Shown: in pieces, positions 12,724 to 21,100 of the stretch
How the letters are laid out: every line of letters begins with the position of its first letter
Position numbering within the stretch: the stretch's first letter is position 1
Assembly (NCBI GenBank): GCA_050180745.1
Contig: JBFXDW010000028.1
Coordinates: 1-21,100, forward strand
Length of the DNA: 21,100 nt
Direction: 5' to 3'
From: JBFXDW01 sp050180745
GTDB taxonomy: Bacteria > Pseudomonadota > Alphaproteobacteria > UBA9219
Translations under genes and position numbers: made by a program
The notes under the pieces: generated by a model
What the model saw: only the letters and a program-made list of their open reading frames with translations
What the model was told of the DNA's origin: nothing
Databases searched by the model: none

Positions 12724-13967
12724 TACGCATGCTTCCTGATGAATTCATGGATGACAGGCTGGATGTTATGTTTCCATTTTTTGCCGCTGAAGATTCCATA
12801 ATGGCCAACGCCTATCTCCAGATGTGACTGTTTCTTGTCATTAGGTAGATTTTCGCACAGGAGCAGTGCCGCTCGTGTTTGGCCCGCAGGAGAAAGGTCA
12901 TCAAGTTCAGCTTCTACGGTCAGTAAAGCTGTTTTACGAATATCCTTCAAATCCAGTTTGATGCCGTGGCAGGTCATGCGGTTCTCGGCGAGCGCACATT
13001 GTTGATAGGCGCGTTCAATATACTGAAGATAAAGTTCAGCTGGGACGTCCATAACGGCAAGAAATTCATCATAAAGTCGTTCGTGAGCCTCTTTCGTCTC
13101 CTCGTCGCCGCGTACTAGATGTTGGAAATATTTGATAAGCTCTGTCGTTTTATTATCAAAGGCTAGAAACATGCGATTTTGAAGTTGAAGAAAACCTGGA
13201 TAAACCGGACGCATGGCTCCCGTATAATAGGGAGGGACGAGTTGAATCTGATGGTTGGCAAACCATTTAAGAGATTGCTTTTTGATTTTATCACGCAAAG
13301 CTACATAGCCTTGTCGAGCGTCTATGGGGCCGCCCATGATGGTCAGACTTTTAGGAGCGGCATCAGGGTCTTTTTGCGAAAGGAGCGCTACGGCAGACAA
13401 AGCCGCAAACGAAGCTTGTGTAACAGCTAGCACATGAATGTCGGGGCCGAGTTGGCGGATCATGTCGGCGATGAGCGAAATCTGGTCGTCCAAGTCGAAA
13501 TCGCCTGCTTCGATAGAAACCTGTTTTGCGTCGATCCAGTCTGCGACATAAACATCATGTGAGGCCAGCATCGTCTGAATGGCATCTCGCAAGATTGATG
13601 CGAAATGGCCAGACAAAGGTGGAATGATCAAAATTTTTGGGTCTTTATTTATGTGCTGTTGAATGTCTTCTTTGCTACTTTGTCGCGTAAAGTGGACCAT
13701 CTGGCAAAAAGGGTGCTTAAGAGTAATTTCTTCGCCTACATCAATATGTTCGCCTCTGAATGTAGCTGCTTTGATATTAAAACTAGGCTTTTTATAAATG
13801 CGTGCATGCTTTTCGATAAGGCTAAGATCATGGGCGAGCCTATTTGTAAATTCGTTTTGAAGCGGTGCTAAAAGAGGATTTTCTAACCCCTGACGCGTTG
13901 CCCACGCGGCAAGACACAGAGGGGCTAGAGCCGTCATTTGCATGTCGTGAAACTGGTAGAGATTCAT
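12723..13967 (-). CDS. phaZ: intracellular polyhydroxybutyrate depolymerase family protein with altered nucleophile
   Basis: This 414-aa protein matches the intracellular PhaZ family along its whole length. The N-terminus is MNLYQFHDMQ...LAPLCLAAWA, then IIPPLSGHFASILRD, VADWIDA, the nucleophile-elbow region AVTQASFAALSAVALL (181-196), GGPIDARQG, the acid VEAELDDLSPAGQT (351-364) and the base GVGHYGIFSG (386-395). Such enzymes hydrolyse amorphous polyhydroxybutyrate in storage granules. In Ralstonia PhaZ1 the triad is Cys183-Asp355-His388 (from memory). Here Asp and His are kept but position 183 is Thr (ACA), and the usual CQPxVP context is TQASFA. It may use Thr, be inactive, or have changed substrate. 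The start is supported by the conserved N-terminus although the ribosome site is weak. It is transcribed alone, diverging from the chemoreceptor. Confidence 0.9.
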   Translation of the reverse strand: MNLYQFHDMQMTALAPLCLAAWATRQGLENPLLAPLQNEFTNRLAHDLSLIEKHARIYKKPSFNIKAATFRGEHIDVGEEITLKHPFCQMVHFTRQSSKEDIQQHINKDPKILIIPPLSGHFASILRDAIQTMLASHDVYVADWIDAKQVSIEAGDFDLDDQISLIADMIRQLGPDIHVLAVTQASFAALSAVALLSQKDPDAAPKSLTIMGGPIDARQGYVALRDKIKKQSLKWFANHQIQLVPPYYTGAMRPVYPGFLQLQNRMFLAFDNKTTELIKYFQHLVRGDEETKEAHERLYDEFLAVMDVPAELYLQYIERAYQQCALAENRMTCHGIKLDLKDIRKTALLTVEAELDDLSPAGQTRAALLLCENLPNDKKQSHLEIGVGHYGIFSGKKWKHNIQPVIHEFIRKHA

Positions 13968-14270
13968 ATAGAAGAGCCTTGGGCGAAACAGAAGAACAGA
14001 GAATCAATGAAGGTAAGGACAGTGTGGGAGGTTATGGTTAAGAAATTCTGTAGATATCTATCTTCGCATCTGCAACATAACATTCTTGTTTTCTAAATTG
14101 ATTCGTTTGGCTTCTGAATAAAACGAGATCGAAATGGCACAAAGAAACAGACGGGTGTATGTATGGCTGTAAAAAATCTTAGACATAATGTTTAGAAGGT
14201 TGTAGGGTCTGTTAACCATCTTTTGGCTGGGGTTCCAGCTTGTTTTCTTTGTCGAAGATAGAGTCGTCCT
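13968..14270. other. divergent intergenic region between phaZ and the chemoreceptor
   Basis: These 303 bases must hold promoters for both flanking genes. I see a small hairpin GCTGG-GGTT-CCAGC at 14226-14239, 31 bases before the chemoreceptor ATG, and a palindrome AGATATCT near 14052. TGGCAC at 14135 lacks the downstream TTGC element of a sigma-54 site. No convincing -35/-10 pair, RNA gene or protein-like frame is visible. Confidence 0.4.
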
Positions 14271-16400
14271 ATGAGCTTTCTGAATAATCTCTCCATCCGG
14301 ATGCGGATGATGTTGAGCGTTTTTCTTTTTACGGCAACCTTGCTGTATTCTATGTATGGTACCTACACCAGTATTGGGGCGAGCATTGAATTTGCGGCTC
14401 AGGAAGAACGGGGAGATCTTTATCAACGTCCTCTCTCTAACCTGCTTCATAATGCCGGGCGTTTGCGTGTTGAGCTTGCAAAACTGCGGGCGGGGGAGGG
14501 GGATCATAATCTGATCTCTCAACTTTTGACGAGCATTACAGAAGAGATGGAAGGCCCCTTACGTAAGGTGCAGGATGAGATTGGTGAATCTTTGCAATTT
14601 ACTGATGAAGGACTGTCTAGCCGCGGTCGGGAAGCCTTAAAATATGAAACGGTCTTGGAAAAGTGGAAAAAAATTAAGGCTGATATTGAGCAAAACCCTG
14701 TAAGCTTTCAGCCTTCTGTTGCTTCTAATGATGAGGTACTCGTCTCTTATATCGCTGATTTGCGAGGGATGATTGCTCATTCAGGAGACATCTCAAACCT
14801 GATTTTAGATCCCGATCTTGATAGTTATTATCTTATGGACGCGACGCTTCTGGCTTTGCCTCAAACAATTGATCGGTTGGCTCTGATTGGAGCTGAATTT
14901 TATCAAGCCTTAGCGGGGGGCGAACTTTCCGGAGCGCAACAGACGAGGGCGGCTGTGTTGTCTCAGATGCTAACCGAGTCAGATATTGATCGTTTGGCGG
15001 CGGATATGGATACTTCGTTGAAAGAGGATGCGAATTTTTATGGGGTTAGTTCGTCGTGGCAAGAAAGAGGACCTAAGCTTTTTGCAACCTACAAAGAAGC
15101 TAATGCGGCTTTGGCAAGTATGTTAAAAGGCATGGCTGCTGGGGAGACGCCTCTTGCTAGTGATTTTGCATCTGCTTTGAATGAGGCTCAGACAACAGCA
15201 CATGATTTCTTGATGGATGGATTGGATGATTTAGACCTCTTCCTCGAATATCGTATCAAATCTTATGAGGATGATCGCGTTTTTGCGATGATTGCTTCGT
15301 TAGTTGGTATTATCGTCTCTTTCGCGTTCTTCTTTGTTGTTGTGGGTACTATAACAACGCCGCTTGCTTCGTTAACAAAAATCATGCAGCGCTTGGCAGA
15401 TAATGATTTTCTTGTTGATGTCGGCTACACGAAAGTCCGTTCTGAAATAGGCCAGATTGCCAAGTCGATCGAGGTTTTTAAAGAAAACGGTCTTCAAATG
15501 GAGCAAATGAAGATTGAGAAGGAGAAAACCGATGCGCGTCAAGCCACAGAACGTAAGAAGCTCATGGCGGATTTGGCAACTCAGTTTGAGGCAAGTATTG
15601 GCCAGATCGTGCAAACTGTAGCTTCGGCCTCTACGCAATTGCAGGGGAGCGCACGGAGTTTGTCTGATACTTCCAAACGGACCAATCATGAGACAGAGAG
15701 CGTTGCGGCCGCCAGCACGCGCACCTCGGCAAGCGTTCAAGTCGTGGCTTCGGCGGCGGAAGAGCTTAGCGCGTCCATTCATGAGATATCGCGTCAGGTT
15801 GAGGATTCAACGCGCATGATTGCGGAGGCTGTTCGGAAAATTGAAAGTACCAATGATACAGTTCAAGGATTAGCGGAGAATTCAAGTAAAATTGGTGAGA
15901 TCGTTAATCTGATTAATGACATTGCGGGACAGACCAATCTTCTCGCTTTGAATGCGACGATTGAGGCTGCGCGCGCTGGAGAAGCAGGGAAGGGATTTGC
16001 TGTTGTGGCTTCGGAAGTGAAGAATCTGGCAAACCAAACGGCTCATGCAACGGAGGAAATTACAACAAGTATATCCGCGATGCAAAATGAGACAGGGGTT
16101 GCTGTGAAAGCTATCCAGTCGATTGCTGAAGTGATTGAGCAGGTCAATGTCGGGTCACAGAATATTGCAACGGCTGTTACACAACAAAGTTCTGCGACAA
16201 AAGAAATTGCTCAGAACGTGCAAGGTGTTTCGGAAACGACGGCGGAAGTGACGACGAGCATTGGAAATGTGACTTCTGCGGCGAGTGAGGCGTTGGAGGG
16301 GGCCAAGGAAGTTCTTAGCGCGGCCGAGGAGCTTTCTATGCAGTCAGAGAACCTTAAGAAGGAAGTTAGTGAATTCTTGGGACGTGTTCGCGCATCCTAG
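14271..16400 (+). CDS. methyl-accepting chemotaxis protein
   Basis: This 709-aa transmembrane chemoreceptor has TM1 at about residues 13-30, a long helical periplasmic sensor (31-335), TM2 at about 337-362, HAMP at about 363-415 and a cytoplasmic signalling domain at about 440-705. The sensor holds SNLILDPDLDSYYLMD (175-190), a conserved piece seen in a class of helical-bundle sensors of receptors and kinases. The signalling tip, around QTNLLALNATIEAARAGEAG (554-573), is fully canonical and would contact CheA and CheW. The C-terminus ends in GRVRAS with no CheR/CheB docking pentapeptide. The ligand cannot be predicted. The ribosome site is weak. No other chemotaxis gene is present, so it is an orphan receptor feeding a cluster elsewhere. 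Confidence 0.95.
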   Translation: MSFLNNLSIRMRMMLSVFLFTATLLYSMYGTYTSIGASIEFAAQEERGDLYQRPLSNLLHNAGRLRVELAKLRAGEGDHNLISQLLTSITEEMEGPLRKVQDEIGESLQFTDEGLSSRGREALKYETVLEKWKKIKADIEQNPVSFQPSVASNDEVLVSYIADLRGMIAHSGDISNLILDPDLDSYYLMDATLLALPQTIDRLALIGAEFYQALAGGELSGAQQTRAAVLSQMLTESDIDRLAADMDTSLKEDANFYGVSSSWQERGPKLFATYKEANAALASMLKGMAAGETPLASDFASALNEAQTTAHDFLMDGLDDLDLFLEYRIKSYEDDRVFAMIASLVGIIVSFAFFFVVVGTITTPLASLTKIMQRLADNDFLVDVGYTKVRSEIGQIAKSIEVFKENGLQMEQMKIEKEKTDARQATERKKLMADLATQFEASIGQIVQTVASASTQLQGSARSLSDTSKRTNHETESVAAASTRTSASVQVVASAAEELSASIHEISRQVEDSTRMIAEAVRKIESTNDTVQGLAENSSKIGEIVNLINDIAGQTNLLALNATIEAARAGEAGKGFAVVASEVKNLANQTAHATEEITTSISAMQNETGVAVKAIQSIAEVIEQVNVGSQNIATAVTQQSSATKEIAQNVQGVSETTAEVTTSIGNVTSAASEALEGAKEVLSAAEELSMQSENLKKEVSEFLGRVRAS

Positions 16401-16596
16401 GACTCTACTGAAGAACGTTTTTAGAGAGCTGTAGCAGATATTTTGCTGTTATGGGCTTCCCTCAGGGGTTCTATTTGAGCTATCATGGCTGATAGGAATT
16501 GCTCTCCATTCTTTGGCGAAGTTCTGTTGCTGTAACCTCTAGTAGGGCATTTTCTTGCACATGTGAGGCAAGGGGATGTGATGTCGTGAAACGCGT

Positions 16597-17256
16597 ATGA
16601 CCGTTGGTGTTCTCTGTGGCCTTCATGCCGAAGCAAGAATTGCGGATAAGTTGCCGCATGTTCTTGTCGGGTGTAGTGGTGCCAGACCAGAACGGACGCG
16701 TGAGCTTACAGGATATTTAATTGGCAAGGGCGTCAGTCGCCTTATCAGCTTTGGTCTTGCGGCGGGCTTGAATGAGCATGTTGAAGCGGGTGATTTGTTG
16801 CTGGGAGCAACGGTTGTATCCTTGCGCGGCGCGTGGGAAGCGGATGAAAAATGGAATGAGCGCTTTATTGAGTGCTTGCCCTGCTATCAATGTACGCCTG
16901 TGTGGGGTGGCGATAAGCTCCTTAAGACGGCAAAGGAGAAATTTGGAATCTCCGTTCGTTCAGGGTGTCTGATCGCCGATATGGAAAGTCATATTGTGGC
17001 TGAGATGGCGGTACAGGCGCGTATTCCTTTTAATGTCATTCGTGCGGTTTCTGATCCTTTGGGGATGGACTTGCCACCTGCGGCGCGACTTCCTTTGCTA
17101 GAAGAGGGGCGGCCTGATATTGGTGCGATTGCGCGATCTGTTTATGAAAAACCATCGCAAATCATGGATCTGATACGGCTGGGTCGGAATACGTCATGCG
17201 CTTTAGCTTCCCTGCGCCGTGCGGTGCAGATGATTGCAGCGGTGGATGAGGGGTAA
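16597..17256 (+). CDS. hpnG: hopanoid-associated nucleosidase/phosphorylase
   Basis: This 219-aa protein of the purine nucleoside phosphorylase/MTA-SAH nucleosidase superfamily shows LVGCSGARPERT near the N-terminus, SFGLAAGLNEHVEAGDLLLG (51-70), the nucleoside-site ADMESHIVAEMA and RAVSDPLGMDLPPAARLP with the catalytic-type Asp. These match HpnG, which removes adenine from adenosylhopane during synthesis of extended C35 hopanoids in the cytoplasm. The length is typical. The ATG at 16597 follows an in-frame stop closely, so no longer form is possible; the ribosome site is weak. It is separated from rarA by 59 bases in the same direction. The usual neighbour hpnH (radical SAM adenosylhopane synthase) is not in the window. 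Confidence 0.85.
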   Translation: MTVGVLCGLHAEARIADKLPHVLVGCSGARPERTRELTGYLIGKGVSRLISFGLAAGLNEHVEAGDLLLGATVVSLRGAWEADEKWNERFIECLPCYQCTPVWGGDKLLKTAKEKFGISVRSGCLIADMESHIVAEMAVQARIPFNVIRAVSDPLGMDLPPAARLPLLEEGRPDIGAIARSVYEKPSQIMDLIRLGRNTSCALASLRRAVQMIAAVDEG

Positions 17257-17315
17257 GGCTTTTTTCTTTTCGTTCTCCTCTTGTTCTTTTTTTCTGAACG
17301 CGGTATGAAGAGGGT

Positions 17316-18605
17316 ATGAGTACCCAAACTTCCCTTTTGAATTTATCCGAAGACCGTCCGCTGCCAGAGCGGTTGCGGCCCTCTAGCTTGGCTGATGTTG
17401 TGGGGCAGGAACATCTTTTGGAAAAGGATGCTCCTATAGGACGTATGGTTGCAGCAGGGCGACTGGGGTCGATGATCCTGTGGGGTCCCCCCGGATGTGG
17501 CAAGACAACAATCGCACGTTTGTTGGCTGATGCGGTGGGACTTTATTTCGAGCCTGTGTCGGCTGTGGCCTCAGGCGTTGTTGAAATGCGAAAGTTATTT
17601 GCATCAGCGGCCAGCCGTCGTGAGATGGGGCAGGGAACTCTTTTGTTCGTGGATGAGATTCACCGCTTTAATCGTGCGCAACAGGATGTTCTTTTGCCTT
17701 ATGTTGAGGACGGCACTGTAACCCTCGTTGGGGCAACGACTGAAAATCCATCTTTTGAGCTGAACGGCGCTTTGTTGTCTCGGGCGCAGGTTTATGTTTT
17801 GAAAAGACTGGAGTCTGAGGCTCTTGCTCTGTTGTTGACGCGGGCCGAAGAGCTTTATGGAAAAGAAATTCCGCTGACAGAAGAGGCTCGTCAGGCTTTT
17901 CTCGCTATGGCCGATGGAGATGGTCGGTATTGCCTGACGATGGCCGAGGCGTTGCTGATGGCGGGTATTGAAACGCCTTTGGATGCAGCGCAATTAGGCC
18001 GCTTTGTTCAGAAGCGGCGGCCTCTTTACGATAAAGCTCAGGATGGGCATTACAATCTTATCAGTGCGCTCCATAAGTCTTTGCGGGGTTCGGATTGTGA
18101 TGCTGCGCTTTATTGGTTCGCACGAATGCTGGCGGGTGGGGAGGACCCTCGTTATATTGCGCGGCGTTTGTTGCGTTTTGCTAGCGAGGATGTGGGACTT
18201 GCCGATCCTCAAGCGCTAACGATCACGCTTGCTGCGTGGCAGTCTTATGAGCGGCTAGGAAGCCCCGAAGGGGATTTGGCCTTATCGGAAGCTGTTGTGT
18301 ATTTGGCGACAGCTCCAAAATCGAACGCGGTTTATATGGCGCATAAGGCTGCAGTGATAGCGGCGGGGAAGAGCGGTTCTTTGATGCCGCCGCACCATAT
18401 TCTCAATGCCCCAACAAAACTGATGGCCAGCCAAGGTTATGGTGCGGGCTATCAATATGATCATGATACGGAAGAAGGATTTTCAGGACAGGATTATTTT
18501 CCGGATGAGATGGTCCGGCAGTCTTATTACAAACCTGTTGAGCGCGGCTTTGAGCGAGAGATTAAAAAACGTCTTGAGTACTGGGATAAGCTGCGGGCCA
18601 GATGA
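17316..18605 (+). CDS. rarA: replication-associated recombination protein A (MgsA-type AAA+ ATPase)
   Basis: This 429-aa AAA+ ATPase is of the RarA/MgsA/WRNIP1 family. It has Walker A GPPGCGKTT (57-65), Walker B LLFVDEIHRF (109-118), sensor 1 GATTENPSF (139-147), and the characteristic RPLYDKAQDGHYNLISALHK segment followed by the tetramerisation domain with GGEDPRYIARRLLRFASEDVG. It acts at stalled replication forks with clamp-loader-like features and SSB contact. The N-terminus has LPERLRPSSLADVVGQEHLL, typical of the family. GAAGAGG precedes the ATG at 17316. It is likely co-transcribed with or just downstream of hpnG, though no functional link is known. Confidence 0.96.
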   Translation: MSTQTSLLNLSEDRPLPERLRPSSLADVVGQEHLLEKDAPIGRMVAAGRLGSMILWGPPGCGKTTIARLLADAVGLYFEPVSAVASGVVEMRKLFASAASRREMGQGTLLFVDEIHRFNRAQQDVLLPYVEDGTVTLVGATTENPSFELNGALLSRAQVYVLKRLESEALALLLTRAEELYGKEIPLTEEARQAFLAMADGDGRYCLTMAEALLMAGIETPLDAAQLGRFVQKRRPLYDKAQDGHYNLISALHKSLRGSDCDAALYWFARMLAGGEDPRYIARRLLRFASEDVGLADPQALTITLAAWQSYERLGSPEGDLALSEAVVYLATAPKSNAVYMAHKAAVIAAGKSGSLMPPHHILNAPTKLMASQGYGAGYQYDHDTEEGFSGQDYFPDEMVRQSYYKPVERGFEREIKKRLEYWDKLRAR

Positions 18606-18910
18606 AAGACGACAGATGACAGTGGACAGAAGGTCTTCCTGTTTCTTTCTCTCCCCAATTTCATATACCCATCCTCCGTCATTCCCGCGCATGCGGGAAT
18701 CCATCTCCAAATGGTGACGCTTTCCAACATGCTGCAGCAGAAGGAAATTATGGTTGTCATAAGATCAAGCAACAGCGCTTACTTCTGTAGAGTTCTGTCT
18801 TTCTTCCTCTTTACGGAGATGGATCCCCGTTTTCACGGGGATGACGGAATAATTGTAAAGTCTAGGAGAGACATGCAAAGGAAGCCCCTCCGTTATCTGT
18901 CCTCTGTCCT
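18606..18910. repeat. MITE-like composite repeat between rarA and uvrA
   Basis: The whole 305-base gap is repeat-like. The outer parts carry related motifs in opposite orientation (GACAGATGACAGTGGACAG after rarA; CTGTCCTCTGTCCTC at the uvrA end). An inner pair of hairpin units is listed separately. Frames here translate to the well-known spurious FPRMRESI and DPRFHGDDG peptides of such repeats, so no gene is called. Confidence 0.55.
18676..18847. repeat. REPIN-like pair of inverted hairpin repeats
   Basis: Unit one (18676-18708) has the hairpin ATTCCCGC-GCAT-GCGGGAAT followed by CCATCTCC. Unit two (18815-18847) is the same element inverted: GGAGATGG followed by ATCCCCGT-TTTC-ACGGGGAT and GACGG. 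Both stems are perfect 8 bp with 4-base loops. Two inverted REP-type units about 105 bases apart form a REPIN/MITE arrangement, and each may also act as a transcription terminator or RNA-stability hairpin for rarA and uvrA. Confidence 0.8.
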
Positions 18911-21100
18911 CTATTTCCTGAGATACTTTCCTGTAAAGCTATTCTTGTTTTTCATAATTTCTTCGGGCGTTCCGGTGGCGACGATATGGCCGCCTTCCTC
19001 TCCGCCCTCGGGGCCGAGGTCTATGATGTGGTCTGCGGTTTTGATGACATCCAGATTATGTTCAATCACGATCATGCTGTTGCCTTGATCGACGAGCCTG
19101 TGCAGGACTTCTAAGAGTTTCTTTACATCATCAAAATGAAGGCCTGTCGTGGGTTCGTCCAATATATAGAGCGTTTTTCCCGTGGCGCGGCGCGCTAGTT
19201 CTTTAGCTAGTTTGACCCGTTGCGCCTCGCCGCCGGATAGAGTCGTGGCGGCTTGTCCAATATGAATGTAGCCAAGCCCGACTTCTTCTAGCATCTCAAG
19301 CTTGCTGCGAATGGAGGGCACAGCGCTAAAGAAGCGCGCGCCTTCCTCGACAGTCATGTCCAGAACATCGGCAATAGATTTTCCCTTATAGGTGATTTCC
19401 AGCGTCTCGCGATTATAGCGCCGCCCGTTGCATTGCTCGCAGGTTACATAAACGTCCGGCAGAAAATGCATCTCGATTTTCATGACGCCATCGCCGCTAC
19501 AGGCCTCACAGCGTCCGCCCTTAACGTTGAAGGAAAAGCGGCCCACGCCATAGCCTCTAGCTTTGGCTTCGGGCAGCCCTGCGAACCAGTCGCGGATAGG
19601 CGTGAAGGCGCCCGTATAGGTGGCTGGGTTAGAGCGTGGTGTGCGGCCAATGGGGGACTGGTCGATATCGACGATCTTATCAATTTTGTCGATACCCTTA
19701 AGCTCATCATGTGCGCCTGCGACAACACGGCTATTATTCAGTTTTTGTGCCAGCGCCTTATAAAGCGTTTCCAAGACGAGCGTTGATTTGCCGCCGCCCG
19801 AGACTCCGGTCACACAAGTGAAAACACCAAGAGGAAATTTAACATGCAGGTTTTTCAGATTATTCGCGCGCGCACCAATTAATTCCAGATGATGTCCGCG
19901 TTTTATCGGGCGGCGTTTTGTGGGGATTGGAATTATCTTTTTACCCGTTAAATACTGTCCGGTTAGGCTTTCAGGGTGCTGCATAATTTGTTTAGGCGTT
20001 CCGGCGGCAACAACTTCACCGCCATGCCGTCCGGCTTGGGGGCCCATGTCAATCACATAATCAGCGCTGCGGATGGCGTCCTCATCATGCTCGACAACCA
20101 GCACAGTGTTGCCAGTGTCGCGCAAATGTTTCAGCGTTGTCAGGAGGCGATCATTGTCGCGCTGGTGCAAGCCGATTGAAGGCTCATCCAGCACATAAAG
20201 AACGCCCGTCAGGCCAGAGCCAATTTGCGAGGCCAGCCTGATCCGTTGAGATTCACCGCCTGACAGCGTGCCGCTTGAACGTGAAAGAGACAGATAAGGC
20301 AGGCCTACGTTATTGAGAAAGCCAAGCCGTTCATTGATTTCTTTGAGAATGCGGGCAGCAATTTTTTTGTCTTTGGCGGATAGTTTTTGAGCAAGTACTT
20401 TAAACCACGTGCCCGCCTCACGGATGGACAGCGCCGTCAGCTCGCTTATGTCAAGGCCTTCAATCTTGACAGCCAGAGCTTCAGGGCACAGGCGCTTGCC
20501 GTTGCATGCCTCACAGGGCAGAGCGGACTGGTATTTACTTAGGTCTTCGCGCCTCCAGTTGCTCTCTGTATCGCGCCAGCGTCGCGCCAGATTGGGAAGA
20601 ACGCCTTCAAAGGGTTTTGTGGTTTGTGAGCGTCGCGCACCATTGTCAAAAACGAAAGTGATTTCTTCGTCTCCTGTGCCGTGGATAATGGCATGGCGGC
20701 ATTCTTCGCTGAGATCTTTCCATGGCGTTGTTGTTTTCTCTTTAAAGTGGCGCGTGAGTGCAGCCAGCGCCTCGCCATAAAACGCACCGTTATGGTTCCC
20801 CCACGCTTTGATGGCACCTTCAAGGATAGATAAATCTTTATTTGGGACAACAAGGTCTTCGTCGAACACAAGCTTTTCGCCCAAGCCATCGCATACAGGG
20901 CAGGCCCCATGAGGGCTGTTGAAGGAGAAAAGGCGCGGTTCGATCTCATCAATCGTAAAGCCGCTGACGGGGCAGGCGAATTTGGCCGAGAATACATGTG
21001 TCTCGCCGCTTTTTATATCTTCGACATGCATGATGCCATCAGCCAGATGTAGGGCCGTTTCAATTGAATCGGCTACGCGGTTTCCCATCTCTTCGCGCAC
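18911..21100 (-). CDS. uvrA: excinuclease ABC subunit A (C-terminal ~730 residues, 5' end beyond window)
   Basis: The frame is open to the window edge, so roughly the first 220 residues of a ~950-aa UvrA, including the first Walker A, lie outside. Visible parts are the insertion domain with CPVCDGLG, CEACNGKRLCPEAL, the first ABC signature LSGGESQRIRLA and Walker B VLYVLDEPSIGLHQ. The second ATPase has Walker A GVSGGGKST, the zinc module CEACSGDG...CEQCNGRRY, signature LSGGEAQRVKLA and Walker B LYILDEPTTGLH. UvrA dimers recognise damaged DNA and load UvrB in nucleotide excision repair. The first zinc site reads FACPVSG instead of CPxC, a Ser replacement I associate with alphaproteobacterial UvrA. 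The GTG at the window edge is an internal Val codon, not the start. Confidence 0.98.
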   Translation of the reverse strand: MREEMGNRVADSIETALHLADGIMHVEDIKSGETHVFSAKFACPVSGFTIDEIEPRLFSFNSPHGACPVCDGLGEKLVFDEDLVVPNKDLSILEGAIKAWGNHNGAFYGEALAALTRHFKEKTTTPWKDLSEECRHAIIHGTGDEEITFVFDNGARRSQTTKPFEGVLPNLARRWRDTESNWRREDLSKYQSALPCEACNGKRLCPEALAVKIEGLDISELTALSIREAGTWFKVLAQKLSAKDKKIAARILKEINERLGFLNNVGLPYLSLSRSSGTLSGGESQRIRLASQIGSGLTGVLYVLDEPSIGLHQRDNDRLLTTLKHLRDTGNTVLVVEHDEDAIRSADYVIDMGPQAGRHGGEVVAAGTPKQIMQHPESLTGQYLTGKKIIPIPTKRRPIKRGHHLELIGARANNLKNLHVKFPLGVFTCVTGVSGGGKSTLVLETLYKALAQKLNNSRVVAGAHDELKGIDKIDKIVDIDQSPIGRTPRSNPATYTGAFTPIRDWFAGLPEAKARGYGVGRFSFNVKGGRCEACSGDGVMKIEMHFLPDVYVTCEQCNGRRYNRETLEITYKGKSIADVLDMTVEEGARFFSAVPSIRSKLEMLEEVGLGYIHIGQAATTLSGGEAQRVKLAKELARRATGKTLYILDEPTTGLHFDDVKKLLEVLHRLVDQGNSMIVIEHNLDVIKTADHIIDLGPEGGEEGGHIVATGTPEEIMKNKNSFTGKYLRK

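Noticed and set aside
14131..14156. Sigma-54 promoter for the chemoreceptor
   Set aside because: TGGCAC is present but the required TTGC element at the correct spacing is absent.
18711..19088. 125-aa plus-strand frame between rarA and uvrA
   Set aside because: It contains the DPRFHGDDG-type peptide that results from translating REP-type repeats and runs into antisense uvrA.
1..21100. CRISPR arrays, rRNA genes, insertion sequences, known restriction or toxin-antitoxin genes
   Set aside because: I looked for regularly spaced repeats, rRNA-like sequence, DDE transposase motifs and common defence signatures and found none; repeats present are short and are listed individually.

Overview
The window looks like chromosomal DNA of an alphaproteobacterium with near-balanced base composition. 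The evidence is a UvrA with the CPVSG-type first zinc site I associate with alphaproteobacteria, an intracellular PhaZ-type polyhydroxybutyrate depolymerase, a hopanoid-type HpnG nucleosidase/phosphorylase, RarA, and an alphaproteobacterial-style TPR protein. Genus cannot be read from the sequence.

Left flank (1-1035): the 3' end of an unidentified gene, then a membrane-anchored TPR protein on the minus strand.

About 1036-9813 is best read as an ~8.7 kb integrative element next to a tRNA-Ser(UGA) gene. A P4-type tyrosine recombinase (8403-9635) starts about 160 bp from the tRNA 3' end. The two ends of the region share related repeats (1114-1152 with 9661-9699; 1167-1181 with 9767-9781), which look like arm-type integrase sites. 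Inside are two opposed blocks. The minus block (9635 to 5364) holds int, a 219-aa element-type protein, a 42-codon HTH micro-ORF, a 104-aa protein on a GTCCC-repeat cluster, a 122-aa phage-type protein and a pair of unknown ORFs (151 and 278 aa). The plus block (1379-5356) is a six-gene cargo operon in which every junction overlaps: two paralogous lipoproteins, a DUF6804-like membrane protein, an exported protein, a 573-aa multi-pass membrane protein ending in an FtsK gamma-type winged helix, and a 136-aa membrane protein. I recognise no known system with this composition, and it is the best candidate for something undescribed: an envelope-located assembly with a cytoplasmic DNA-binding (or XerD-contacting) module but no FtsK motor.

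Right flank (9799-21100) is ordinary chromosome: tRNA-Ser, a GT2 membrane glycosyltransferase, an exported protein with a lysine-rich histone-like tail, PhaZ with Thr at the expected nucleophile Cys, a chemoreceptor, HpnG, RarA, a REPIN/MITE-like repeat unit, and the C-terminal three quarters of UvrA cut by the window edge.
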